DNA of 64,000 bases, from positions 30,930,001 to 30,994,000 of the forward strand of contig NC_079882.1 in NCBI RefSeq assembly GCF_029227915.1, read 5' to 3'. The translations under genes and the position numbers were made by a program. This document shows, piece by piece, positions 51,819 through 64,000 of this stretch; positions within the stretch are counted from its first letter, which is position 1, and every line of letters starts with the position of its first letter. The notes below the pieces were generated by a model, which ran no database searches, was not told the origin of the DNA, and saw only the letters and a program-made list of their open reading frames with translations. Source of the stretch: Hydractinia symbiolongicarpus. Its lineage: Eukaryota; Cnidaria; Hydrozoa; Anthoathecata; Hydractiniidae.

Positions 51819-53840
51819 CGATGCAACCTGGTAATATCAGAAACATATCGCTAAGTACATGTTGGTACGAATATGTGACGCAACCGTTGTAACTCAAATG
51901 GAGTGATATCGTTAGAAAGTCAATGAAATAAAGTTTTTGAAACTGTCTCCTTTCCTCAGCGCGCGCTAATGGCTAAGATTGGTCCCACAGTACAGAATGA
52001 CTTATTTATCTAAATTTCTAAATGAAGCGCTACCGCAGCTACCAGTGTAAACGCTGAATTCCAGCAATCATGTCAAAATAAGAAGAATGTGATTTCTTGG
52101 AGTCCAATTGGCTCATTTATCACATTTATAAGTTCAAAGTCTAAAATCAGTTCAATTAAGTCCCACAGTCAATCGGTTTACTGTTAAAAACCATGCAACT
52201 TGGTAATATCTGAAAGATATCGCTAAACACATGTTGGTGCGATTATGTGACGCAACAGCTGTACTTCAAGCGCACGGATACCGTTAGAAATTCAATGAAA
52301 TTTAGTTTTTGAAACTATCTCTATATCTTCAGCGCGTTCTAACGGTTAGGTTTGCTCCCGCAGTAAAAAATGTCTTATTTATCTAAATTTATAAATGAAG
52401 CGCTACCACAGCGCCCAGTGTATTCGCTGAGTTCCAGCAACCATGTCAGATGAAGAAGAATGTTCTTTCTTGGAGTCGAATTGGCTCATGTATCACATTT
52501 ATAAGTTCAAAGTCCAAAATAAGTTCAATTAAGTCCCACAGTCAATCGTTTCACTGTTAAAGGCGATGCAACCTGGTAATATCGGAAACATATCGCTAAA
52601 TACATATTGGTACGAATATGTGACGCAACAGTTGTAACTCAAACGGAGTGATACAATTACAAAGTCAATGAAATTTAGTTTGTGAAAATGTCTCTATTTC
52701 TTCACCGTGCGCTATCGACTAGGATTGGTCCCACAGTAAAAAATGTCTTATTTATCTAAATTTTTTAATAAAGCGCTACCACAGCGCCCAGCGAAAATGC
52801 TCTGTTCCAGCAGTCATTTCAAATTAAGAAGAACCTTTTTTCTTGGAGTCCAGTTGTCTTATTGATCATATTTCTAGGGTCAAAGTCCAAAATAAGTTCA
52901 ATTAAGTCCCACAGTCAATCGTTTCACTGTTAAAGGCGATGCAACCTGGTAATATCAGAAACATATCGCTAAATACATGTTGGTACGAATATGTGACGCA
53001 ACAGTTGTAACTCAAACGGAGTGATACTGTTACAAAGTCAATGAATTTTAGTTTGCGAAAATGTCACTATTTCTTCAGCGTGCGCTATCGACTAGGATTG
53101 GTCCCATAGTACAGAATGACTTATTTATCTAAATTTCTAAATGAAGCGCTGCCGCAGCGCACAGTGTAACCGCTGAATTCCAGCAATCATTTCAAATTAA
53201 GAAGAACGTTTTTTCTTGGAGTCCAGTTGTCTTATTGATCATATTTCTAGGGTCAAAGTCCAAAATAATTTCAATTAAGTCCCACAGTCAATCGTTTCAT
53301 TGTTAAAGCGATGCAACCTAGTAGAATCAGAAAAATATCGCTAAACACATGTTGGTACGAATATGTGACGTAACCGTTGTAACTCAAACGGACTGATACC
53401 GTTAGAAAGTCAAGGAAATATAGTTTTTGAACTTGTCTCCATTTCTTCAGCGTGCGCTAACGGCAAAGATTGGTCCCACAGTACAAAATGACTTACTTAT
53501 CTAAATTTTTAAATGAAGCGCTACCGCAGCGCCCAGTGTAATTGTTGAATTCCAGCAATCATGTGAGATTAAGAAGAATGTTATTTCTCGGAGTCCAATT
53601 GGGTCATTTATCACATTTATAAGTTCAAAGTTCAAAATCAGTTCATTTAAGTCCCACAGTCAATCGTTTCACTGTTAAAAGCGATGCAACCTGGTAATAT
53701 CAGAAACATATCGCTAAATACATGTTGGTATGAATATGTGACGCAACCGTTGTACCTCAAACGGAGTGATACCGTTAGAAAGTCAATGAAATTTAGTTTT
53801 TGAAAATGTCTCTATTTCTTCAGCGCGAGCTAACGGCTAG
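51605..53840. repeat. 6-unit HOR, copy 1 (2236 bp)
   Basis: Units 51605, 51977, 52350, 52723, 53096 and 53468 match 53841-55704 at offset 2236. Diagnostic variants are GCAGCTACCAGTGTAAACGC (near 52034), GGTTTGCTCCCGCAG and GCGAAAATGCTCTG. The first unit overlaps the last unit of the preceding tetramer, because both HORs use the same unit type. Confidence 0.85.
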
Positions 53841-56074
53841 GATTGGTCCCATAGTAAAAAATGACTTATTTATCTACATTTTTAAATACTGCGCTATCAC
53901 AGCGCCCAGTTTAATCGCTGAGTTCCAGCAATCATTTCAAATTAAGAAGAACCTCTTTTCTTGGAGTCCAGTTGTCTTATTGATCTTATTTCTAGGGTCA
54001 AAGTCCAAAATCAGTTCAATTAAGTCCCACAGTCAATCTTTTCACTGTTAAAAGCGATGCAACCTGGTAATATCAGAAACATATCGCTAAGTACATGTTG
54101 GTACGAATATGTGACGCAACCGTTGTAACTCAAATGGAGTGATATCGTTAGAAAGTCAATGAAATAAAGTTTTTGAAACTGTCTCCCTTCCTCAGCGCGC
54201 GCTAATGGCTAAGATTGGTCCCACAGTACAGAATGACTTATTTATCTAAATTTCTAAATGAAGCGCTACCGCAGCTACCAGTGTAAACGCTGAATTCCAG
54301 CAATCATGTCAAAATAAGAAGAATGTTATTTCTTGGAGTCCAATTGGCTCATTTATCACATTTATAAGTTCAAAGTCTAAAATCAGTTCAATTAAGTCCC
54401 ACAGTCAATCGGTTTACTGTTAAAAACCATGCAACTTGGTAATATCTGAAAGATATCGCTAAACACATGTTGGTGCGATTATGTGACGCAACAGCTGTAC
54501 TTTAAGCGCACGGATACCGTTAGAAATTCAATGAAATTTAGTTTTTGAAACTATCTTTATATCTTCAGCGCGTTCTAACGGTTAGGTTTGCTCCCGCAGT
54601 AAAAAATGTCTTATTTATCTAAATTTATAAATGAAGCGCTACCACAGCGCCCAGTGTAATCGCTGAGTTCCAGCAACCATGTCAGATGAAGAAGAATGTT
54701 CTTTCTTGGAGTCGAATTGGCTCATGTATCACATTTATAAGTTCAAAGTCCAAAATAAGTTCAATTAAGTCCCACAGTCAATCGTTTCACTGTTAAAGGC
54801 GATGCAACCTGGTAATATCGGAAACATATCGCTAAATACATATTGGTACGAATATGTGACGCAACAGTTGTAACTCAAACGGAGTGATAGTATTACAAAG
54901 TCAATGAAATTTAGTTTGTGAAAATGTCTCTATTTCTTCAGCGTGCGCTATCGACTAGGATTGGTCCCACAGTAAAAAATGTCTTATTTATCTAAATTTT
55001 TTAATAAAGCGCTACCACAGCGCCCAGCGAAAATGCTCTGTTCCAGCAGTCATTTCAAATTAAGAAGAACCTTTTTTCTTGGAGTTCAGTTGTCTTATTG
55101 ATCATATTTCTAGGGTCAAAGTCCAAAATAAGTTCAATTAAGTCCCACAGTCAATCTTTTCACTGTTAAAGGCGATGCAACCTGGTAATATCAGAAACAT
55201 ATCGCTAAATACATGTTGGTACGAATATGTGACGCAACAGTTGTAACTCAAACGGAGTGATACTGTTACAAAGTCAATGAAATTTTGTTTGCGAAAATGT
55301 CTCCATTTCTTCAGCGCGAGCTAACGGCTAAGATTGGTCCCACAGTAGAGAATGACTTATTCATCTAGATTTTTAAATGAAGCGCTGCCGCAGCGCACAG
55401 TGTAACCGCTGAATTCCAGCAATCATTTCAAATTAAGAAGAACGTTTTTACTTGGAGTCCAGTTGTCTTATTGATCATATTTCTAGGGTCAAAGTCCAAA
55501 ATAATTTCAATTAAGTCCCACAGTCAATCGTTTCATTGTTAAAGCGATGCAACCTAGTAGAATCAGAAAAATATCGCTAAACACATGTTGGTACGAATAT
55601 GTGACGTAACCGTTGTAACTCAAACGGACTGATACCGTTAGAAAGTCAAGGAAATATAGTTTTTGAACTTGTCTCCATTTCTTCAGCGTGCGCTAACGGC
55701 AAAGATTGGTCCCACAGTACAAAATGACTTACTTATCTAAATTTTTAAATGAAGCGCTACCGCAGCGCCCAGTGTAATTGCTGAATTCCAGCAATCATGT
55801 GAGATTAAGAAGAATGTTATTTCTCGGAGTCCAATTGGGTTATTTATCACATTTATAAGTTCAAAGTTCAAAATCAGTTCATTTAAGTCCCACAGTCAAT
55901 CGTTTCACTGTTAAAAGCGATGCAACCTGGTAATATCAGAAACATATCGCTAAATACATGTTGGTATGAATATGTGACGCAACCGTTGTACCTCAAACGG
56001 AGTGATACCGTTAGAAAGTCAATGAAATAAAATTGTTGAAGCTGTCTCCTTTTCCTCAGCACGCTAACGGCTAA
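53841..56074. repeat. 6-unit HOR, copy 2
   Basis: Partner of 51605-53840. The copies agree until near 56029, where this copy reads AAATAAAATTGTTGAAGC and copy 1 reads AAATTTAGTTTTTG. A few units are locally different; 55332 has CAGTAGAGAATGAC where 53096 has TAGTACAGAATGAC, probably through patchwork exchange. Confidence 0.82.
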
Positions 56075-59055
56075 GATTGGTCCCACAGCACAGAATGACT
56101 TATTTATCTAAATATCTAAATGAAGCGCTGCCTTAGCGCCCAGTGTAACCGCTGAGTTCCAGCAATCATTTCAAATTAAGAAGAACCTTTTTTCTTGGAG
56201 TCCAGTTGTCTTATTGATCATATTTTTAGGGTCAAAGTCAAAAATCAGTTCAATTAAGTCCCACAGTCAATCTTTTCACTGTTAAAAGCGATGCAACCTG
56301 GTAATATCAGAAACATATCGCTAAGTACATGTTGGTACGAATATGTGACGCAACCGTTGTAACTCAAATGGAGTGATATCGTTAGAAAGTCAATGAAATA
56401 AAGTTTTTGAAACTGTCTCCTTTCCTCAGCGCGCGCTAATGGCTAAGATTGGTCCCACAGTACAGAATGACTTATTTATCTAAATTTCTAAATGAAGCGC
56501 TACCACAGCGCCCAGTGTAATCGCTGAGTTCCAGCAACCATGTCAGATGAAGAAGAATGTTCTTTCTTGGAGTCAAATTGGCTCATGTATCACATTTATA
56601 AGTTCAAAGTCCAAAATAAGTTCAATTAAGTCCCACAGTCAATCGTTTCACTGTTAAAGGCGATGCAACCTGGTATTATCGGAAACATATCGCTAAATAC
56701 ATATTGGTACGAATATGTGACGCAACAGTTGTAACTCAAACGGAGTGATACTATTACAAAGTCAATGAAATTTAGTTTGTGAAAATGTCTCTATTTCTTC
56801 AGCGTGCGCTAACGGCAAAGATTGGTCCCACAGTACAAAATGACTTACTTATCTAAGTTTTTAAATGAAGCGCTACCGCAGCGCCCAGTGTAATTGCTGA
56901 ATTCCAGCAATCATGTGAGATTAAGAAGAATGTTATTTCTCGGAGTCCAATTGGGTCATTTATCACATTTATAAGTTCAAAGTTCAAAATCAGTTCATTT
57001 AAGTCCCACAGTCAATCGTTTCACTGTTAAAAGCGATGCAACCTGGTAATATCAGAAACATAACGCTAAATACATGTTGGTACGAATATGTGACGCAACC
57101 GTTGTAACTCAAAGGGAGTGATATCGTTAGAAAGTCAATGAAATAAAGTTTTTGAAACAGTCTCCATTTCCTCAGCGCGCGCTAACGGCTAAGATTGGAC
57201 CCACAGTACAGAATGACTTATTTATCTAAATTTCTAAATAAAGCGCTACTGCAGCGCCCAGTGTAACCGCTGAATTCCAGCAATCATGTCAAAATAAGAA
57301 GAATGTTATTTCTTGGAGTCCAATTGGCTCAGTTATCACATTTATAAGTTCAAAGTCCAAAATCAGTTCAATTAAGTCCCACAGTCAATCATTTCACTGT
57401 TAAAAGCGATGCAACCTGGTAATATCAGAAACATATCGCAAAATACATGTTGGTACAACTATGTGACGCAACCGTTGCAACTCAAACGGAGTGATACCGT
57501 TGCAAAGTCAATGAAATTTAGTTTTTGAAAATGTCTCTATTTCTTCAGCGCGAGCTAACGGCTAGGATTGGTCCCACAGTAAAAAATGACTTATTTATCT
57601 ACATTTTCAAATACAGCGCTATCACAGCGCCCAGTTTAATCGCTGAGTTCCAGCAATCATTTAAAATTAAGAAGAACCTTTTTTCTTGAAGTCCAGTTGT
57701 CTTATTGATCATATTTCTAGGGTCAAAGTCCAAAATCAGTTCAATTAAGTCCCACAGTCAATCTTTTCACTGTTAAAAGCGATGCAACCTGGTAATATCA
57801 GAAACATATTGCTAAGTACATGTTGGTACGAATATGTGACGCAACCGTTGTAACTCAAACGGAGTGATACTATTACAAAGTCAATGAAATTTAGTTTGCG
57901 AAAATGTCTCTATTTTTTCAGCGCGAGCTAACGGTTAGGATTGGTCCCACAGTAAAAAATGACTTATTTATCTACATTTTTTAAAAAAGCGCTATCACAG
58001 CTCCCAGTGTAATCGTTGAGTTCAAGCAATCATGTCAAATGAAGAAGAATGTTATTTCTTGGAGTCCAATTGTCTCATTTATCACGTTTAAAAGTTTAAA
58101 GTCCGAAATCAGTTCCATTAAGTCCCACAGTCAATCGTTTCATTGTTAAAAGCGATGCAACCTAGTAGAGTCAGAAAAATAACGCTAAATACATATTGGT
58201 ACGAATATGTGACGCAGCTGTTGTAACTCAAACGGACCGATACCGTTAGAAAGTCAATGAAATGTAATTTTTGAAACTGTCTCTATTTCTTCAGCGTGCG
58301 CTATCGACTAAGATTGGTCCCACAGTAAAAAATGTCTTATTTATCTAAATTTTTTAATAAAGCGCTACCACAGCGCCCAGCGAAAATGCTCTGTTCCAGC
58401 AGTCATTTCAAATTAAGAAGAACCTTTTTTCTTGGAGTCCAGTTGTCTTATTGATCATATTTCTAGGGTCAAAGTCCAAAATAAGTTCAATTAAGTCCCA
58501 CAGTCAATGGTTTCACTGTTAAAGGCGATGCAACCTGGTAATATCAGAAACATATTGCTAAATACATGTTGGTACGAATATGTGACGCAACAGTTATAAC
58601 TCAAACGGAGTGATACTGTTACAAAGTCAATGAAATTTTGTTTGCGAAAATGTCTCTATTTCTTCAGCGCGAGCTAACGGCTAAGATTGGTCCCACAGTA
58701 GAGAATGACTTATTCATCTATATTTTTAAATGAAGCGCTACCGCAGCGCCCAGTGTAACCGTTGAATTCCAGCAATCATGTGAAAATAAGAAGAATGTTA
58801 TTTCTTGGTGTTCAATTGGCTCATTTATCACATTTATAAGTTCAAAGTCCAAAATCAGTTTAATTAAGTTCCACAGGCAATCGTTTCACTGTTAAAGGCG
58901 ATGCAACCTTGTAATATCAGAAACATATCGCTAAATACATGTTGGTATGAATATGTGACGCAACCGTTGTACCTCAAGCGGAGTGATACCGTTAGAAAGT
59001 TAATGAAATAAAATTGTTGAAGCTGTCTCCTTTTCCTCAGCACGCTAACGGCCAA
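56075..59055. repeat. 8-unit HOR, copy 1 (2981 bp)
   Basis: The unit at 56075 matches 59056 at offset 2981 (both have CCTTAGCGCCCAGTG in place of the normal dyad). Units 56820, 57193 and 57566 match 59429, 59802 and 60175 at offset 2609. The difference of 372 bp means the second copy lacks the unit at 56447. Units 57939 and 58312 are the GCTCCCAGTG and GCGAAAATGCTCTG types. Confidence 0.78.
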
Positions 59056-61666
59056 GATTGGTCCCACAGCACAGAATGACTTATTTATCTAAATATCTAA
59101 ATGAAGCGCTGCCTTAGCGCCCAGTGTAACCGCTGAATTCCAGCAATCATGTCAAAATAAGAAGAATGTTATATCTTGGAGTCCAATTTGTTCATTCATC
59201 ACATTCATAACTTCAAAGTCCAAGATCAGTTCAATTAAGTCCCACGGTCAATCGTTTCACTGTTAAAAGCGACGCAACCTAGTAATATCTGAAACATATC
59301 GCTAAGTACATGTTGGTACCAATATGTGACGTAACCGTTGTAACTCAAACGGACTGATACCGTTAGAAAGTCAAGGAAATATAGTTTTTGAACTTGTCTC
59401 CATTTCTTCAGCGTGCGCTAACGGCAAAGATTGGTCCCAGAGTAGAAAATGACTTACTTATCTAAATTTTTAAATGAAGCGCTACCGCAGCGCCCAGTGT
59501 AAATGCTGAATTCCAGCAATCATGTGAGATTAAGAAGAATGTTATTTCTCGGAGTCCAATTGGGTCATTTATCACATTTATAAGTTCAAAGTTCAAAATC
59601 AGTTCATTTAAGTCCCACAGTCAATCGTTTCACTGTTAAAAGCGATGCAACCTGGTAATATCAGAAACATAACGCTAAATACATGTTGGTACGAATATGT
59701 GACGCAACCGTTGTAACTCAAAGGGAGTGATATCGTTAGAAAGTCAATGAAATAAAGTTTTTGAAACTGTCTCCATTTCCTCAGCGCGCGCTAACGGCTA
59801 AGATTGGTCCCACAGTACAGAATGACTTATTTATCTAAATTTCTAAATAAAGCGCTACTGCAGCGCCCAGTGTAACCGGTGAATTCCAGCAATCATGTCA
59901 AAATAAGAAGAATGTTATTTCTTGGAGTCCAATTGGCTCAGTTATCACATTTATAAGTTCAAAGTCCAAAATCAGTTCAATTAAGTCCCACAGTCAATCG
60001 TTTCACTGTTAAAAGCGATGCAACCTGGTAATATCAGAAACATATCGCAAAATACATGTTGGTACAAGTATGTGACGCAACCGTTGCAACTCAAACGGAG
60101 TGATACCGTTGCAAAGTCAATGAAATTTAGTTTTTGAAAATGTCTCTATTTCTTCAGCGCGAGCTAACGGCTAGGATTGGTCCCACAGTAAAAAATGACT
60201 TATTTATCTACATTTTCAAATACAGCGCTATCACAGCGCCCAGTTTAATCGCTGAGTTCCAGCAATCATTTCAAATTAAGAAGAACCTTTTTTCTTGAAG
60301 TCCAGTTGTCTTATTGATCATATTTCTAGGGTCAAAGTCCAAAATCAGTTCAATTAAGTCCCACAGTTAATCGTTTCACTGTTAAAGGCGATGCAACCTG
60401 GTAACATCAGAAACATATCGCTAAATACATGTTGGTACGAATATGTGACGCAACAGTTGTAACTCAAACGGAGTGATACTATTACAAAGTCAATGAAATG
60501 TAATTTTTGAAACTGTCTCTATTTCTTCAGCGTGCGCTATCGACTAGGATTGGTCCCACAGTAAAAAATGTCTTATTTATCTAAATTTTTTAATAAAGCG
60601 CTACCACAGCGCCCAGCGAAAATGCTCTGTTCAAGCAGTCATTTCAAATTAAAAAGAACCTTTTTTCTTGGAGTCCAGTTGTCTTATTGATCATATTTCT
60701 AGGGTCAAAGTCCAAAATCAGTTCCATTAAGTCCCACAGTCAATCGTTTCATTGTTAAAAGCGATGCAACCTGGTAATATCAGAAACATATCGCTAAATG
60801 CATGTTGGTGCGAATATGTGACGCAACCGTTGTACCTCAAACGGAGTGATACCGTTAAAAAGTCAAGGAAATGTAGTTTTTGAAATTGTCTCCATTTCTT
60901 CAGCGTGCGCTAACGGCAAAGATTGGTCCCACAGTACAAAATGACTTACTTACCTAAATTTTTAAATGAAGCGCTACCGCAGCGCCCAGTGTAATTGCTG
61001 AATTCCAGCAATCCTGTCAAAATAAGAAGAATGTTATATCTTGGAGTTCAATTGGGTCATTTATCACATTTATAAGTTCAAAGTCCAAAATCAGTTCATT
61101 TAAGTCCCACAGTCAATCGTTTTACTGTTAAAAGCGATGCAACCTGGTAATATCAGAAACATATCGCAAAATACATGTTGGTACAAATATGTGACGCAAC
61201 CGTTGCAACTCAAACGGAGTGATACCGTTGCAAAGTCAATGAAATTTAGTTTTTGAAAATGTCTCTATTTCTTCAGCGCGAGCTAACGGCTAGGATTGGT
61301 CCCACAGCAAAAAATGACTTATTTATCTACATTTTTAAATACAGCGCTATCACAGCGCCCAGTTTAATCGCTGAGTTCCAGCAATCATTTAAAATTAAGA
61401 AGAACCTTTTTTCTTGGAGTCCAGTTGTCTTATTGATCATATTTCTAGGGTCAAAGTCCAAAATCAGTTCAATTAAATCCCATAGTCAATATTTTCACTG
61501 TTAAAAGGGATGCAACCTGGTAATATCAGAAACATATCGCTAAATACATGTTGGTACGAATATGTGACACAACCGTTGTAACTCAAATGGAGTGATATCG
61601 GTAGAAAGTCAATGAAATAAAGTTTTTGAAACTGTCTCCCTTTCCTCAGCCCGCGCTAATGGCTAA
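59056..61666. repeat. 8-unit HOR, copy 2 (7 units)
   Basis: Units 59056, 59429, 59802, 60175, 60548, 60921 and 61294. The first four correspond to copy 1 with one unit missing. 60548 matches 58312 (offset 2236) and 61294 resembles 57566 and 60175. Divergence from copy 1 is low but patchy. Confidence 0.72.
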
Positions 61667-64000
61667 GATTGGTCCAACAGTACACAATGACTTATTTATC
61701 TAAATTTCTAAATGAAGCGCTACCGCAGCGCCCAGTGTAAACGCTGAATTCCAGCAATCATGTCAAAATAAGAAGAATGTTATTTCTCGGAGTCCAATTG
61801 GCTCATTTATCACATTTATAAGTTCAAAGTCTAAAATCAGTTCAATTAAGTCCCAAAGTCAATCGGTTTACTGTTAAAAGCCATGCAAGTTGGTAATATC
61901 TGAAAGATATCGCTAAACACATGTTGGTACGATTATGTGACGTGACAGCTGTACTTCAAGCGCACGGATACCGTTAGAAATTCAATGAAATGTAGTTTTT
62001 GAAACTATCTCTATATCTTCAGCGCATTCTAACGGTTAGGTTTGCTCCCGCAGTAAAAAATGACTTATTTATCTAAATTTATAAATGAAGCGCTACCACA
62101 GCGCCCAGTGTAATCGCTGAGTTCCAGCAACCATGTCAGATAAAGAAGAATGTTCTTTCTTGGAGTCGAATTGGCTCATGTATCACATTTATAAGTTCAA
62201 AGTCCAAAATAAGTTCAATTAAGTCCCACAGTCAATCGTTTCACTGTTAAAGGCGATGCAACCTGGTAATATCAGAAACATATCGCTAAATACATGTTGG
62301 TACGAATATGTGACGCAACAGTTGTAACTCAATAGGAGTGATACTGTTACAAAGTCAATGAAATTTAGTTTGCGAAAATGTCTCTATTTCTTCAGCGCGA
62401 GCTAACGGTTAGGATTGGTCCCACAGTAAAAAATGACTTATTTATCTACATTTTTTAAAAAAGCGCTATCACAACTCCCAGTGTAATCGTTGAGTTCAAG
62501 CAACCATGTCAAATTAAGAAGAATGTTATTTCTTGGAGTCCAATTGTCTCATTTATCACGTTTATAAGTTCAAAGTCCGAAATCAGTTCCATTAAGTCCC
62601 ACAGTCAATCGTTTCATTGTTAAAAGCGATGCAACCTAGTAGAGTCAGAAAAATAACGCTAAATACATGTTGGTACGAATATGTGACGCAGCTGTTGTAA
62701 CTCAAACGGACCGATACCGTTAGAAAGTCAATGAAATGTAATTTTTGAAACTGTCTCTATTTCTTCAGCGTGCGCTATCGACTAGGATTGGTCCCACAGT
62801 AAAAAATGTCTTATTTATCTAAATTTTTTAATAAAGCGCTATCACAGCTCCCAGTGTAATCGTTGAGTTCAAGCAATCATGTCAAATTAAGAGGAACCTT
62901 TTTTCTTGGAGTACAGTTGTCTTATTGATCATATTTCTAGGGTCAAAGTCCAAAATCAGTTCAATTAAGTCCCACAGTCAATCGTTTTACTGTTAAAAGC
63001 GATGCAACCTGGTAATATCAGAAACATATCGCTAAATACATGTTGGTACGAATATGTGACGCAACCGTTGTAACTCAAATGGAGTGATATCGTTAGAAAG
63101 TCAATGAAATAAAGTTTTTGAAACTGTCTCCATTTCCTCAGCGTGCGCTAACGGCTAAGATTGGTCCCACAGTACAGAATGACTTATTTATCTAAATTTA
63201 TAAATAAAGCGCTACCACAGCGCCCAATGTAATCGCTGAGTTCCAGCAACCATGTCGGGTTGAAGAAGAATGTTCTTTCTTGGAGTCGAATTGGCTCATG
63301 TATCACATTTATAAGTTCAAAGTCCAAAATCATTTTAATTAAGTCCCACAGTCAATCGTTTCATTGTTAAAAGCGATGCAACCTAGTAGAGTCAGAAAAA
63401 TATCGCTAAACACATGTTGGTACGATTATGTGACACGACCGTTGTACTTCAAGCGGACGGATACTGTTACAAACTCAATGAAATGTAGTTTTTGAAACTG
63501 TCTCTATATCTTCAGCGCGTTCTAACGGTTAGGTTTGCTCCCGCAGTAAAAAATGACTTATTTATCTAAATTTATGAATGAAGCGCTACCACAGCGCCCA
63601 GTGTAATCGCTGAGTTCCGACAACCATGTCAGATGAAGAAGAATGTTCTTTCTTGGAGTCGAATTGGCTCATGTATCACATTTATAAGTTCAAAGCCGAA
63701 AATAAGTTCAATTATGTCCCACAGTCAATCGTTTCACTGTTAAAGGCAATGCAACCTGGTAATATCAGAAACATATCGCTAAATACATGTTGGTACGAAT
63801 ATGTGACGCAACAGTTGTAACTCAAACGGAGTGATACTGTTACAAAGTCAATGAAATAAAGTTTTTGAAACTGTCTCTATTTCTTCAGCGCGCGCTAACG
63901 GCTAAGATTGGTCCCACAGTACAGGATGACTTATTTATCTAAATTTCTAAATGAAGCGCTACTGCAGCGCACAGTGTAACCGCTGAATTCCAGCAATCAT
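61667..64000. repeat. Right-end units of mixed type
   Basis: Units 61667 and 62040 match 54213 and 54586. Units 62413 and 62786 match 57939 and 58312 (offset 4474, twelve units). Units 63159, 63533 and 63906 (partial) follow. Unit 63159 is 374 bp and has a small rearrangement GTCGGGTTGAAG near 63255 in place of GTCAGATGAAG. The array continues beyond the window. Confidence 0.78.

Larger units (their letters stand above)
1..64000. repeat. Satellite DNA array, about 373-bp unit, head to tail
   Basis: The motif GATTGGTCCC (variants GAATGGTCCC, GATTGCTCCC, GGTTGGTCCC) recurs from 331 to 63906 at intervals of 371-374 bp, always on the plus strand, and the sequence between follows one consensus. 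Exceptional intervals start at 5549 (206), 12466 (370), 14327 (364), 15438 (369), 18418 (366), 33697 (579), 35022 (579), 36720 (349) and 37441 (366). The array holds about 172 units. No spacer, inversion or inserted element was seen. Large tandem arrays of this kind are known from eukaryotic centromeric and pericentromeric heterochromatin; that location is inferred here. The family is not one I recognise. A bacterial or viral origin is very unlikely given 64 kb with no coding capacity. Confidence 0.98.

Noticed and set aside
1-64000. CRISPR-like regular repeats
   Set aside because: There are no unique spacers; the repeated sequence is continuous and the period of 373 bp is far too long.
1-64000. 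Tandem gene family or tandem non-coding RNA genes (such as 5S rRNA or snRNA clusters)
   Set aside because: I see no 5S internal control region, no tRNA A/B boxes, no snRNA-like conserved core and no terminator at a fixed place. The unit also tolerates substitutions across most positions.

Overview
The whole 64 kb window is one uninterrupted head-to-tail array of satellite DNA. The unit is about 373 bp and every copy is in the same orientation. Using a start at the motif GATTGGTCCC, I placed 171 successive unit starts by eye, from 331 to 63906. Almost all intervals are 371-374 bp, and both window edges cut a unit. I saw no gene, RNA gene, transposon, inversion or non-satellite spacer. Open reading frames never exceed 86 codons. 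They recur only where the DNA itself was duplicated, and a 373-bp period (3 x 124 + 1) shifts frame in every unit, so none is annotated as coding.

The source is almost certainly a eukaryote, in a centromeric, pericentromeric or other heterochromatic block. One unit counted by hand (331-703) is about 37% GC with 14 CpG, close to expectation for its composition. This lack of CpG depletion fits a lineage with little germline CpG methylation, such as many insects and other invertebrates. I do not recognise the satellite family and cannot name a species.

The interesting content is the layering of higher-order repeats (HORs). 1-5548: a 6-unit HOR of 2235 bp in almost two copies, a single-unit duplication, then three unpaired units. 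5549-10227: a truncated 206-bp unit, then a 6-unit HOR of 2237 bp built largely from a 745-bp dimer. 10228-13208: more diverged units with only short-range duplication. 13209-18783: 3-unit HORs of about 1120 bp. 18784-21020: a 6-unit bridge. 21021-33696: two copies of a 16-unit HOR (basic length 5965 bp), the first with an extra dimer. 33697-36346: two copies of a 1325-bp unit carrying an off-register junction. 36347-40417: a second copy of the 17-21 kb arrangement. 40418-47876: a third copy of the 16-unit HOR, expanded to 20 units. 47877-64000: 4-, 6- and 7/8-unit HORs.

Within the unit I see three recurring structures: a short GC-rich dyad (GCGCT...AGCGC), four alternating CCGTT/AACGG pentamers, and four collinear word matches between the halves suggesting an ancient dimer of about 186 bp. 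Two separate 167-bp off-register deletions, a 24-bp deletion that removes the dyad, and several chimeric units record how the array recombines. Boundaries of HOR blocks are given to the nearest unit start and are uncertain by up to about one unit. Percent identities are estimates by eye.
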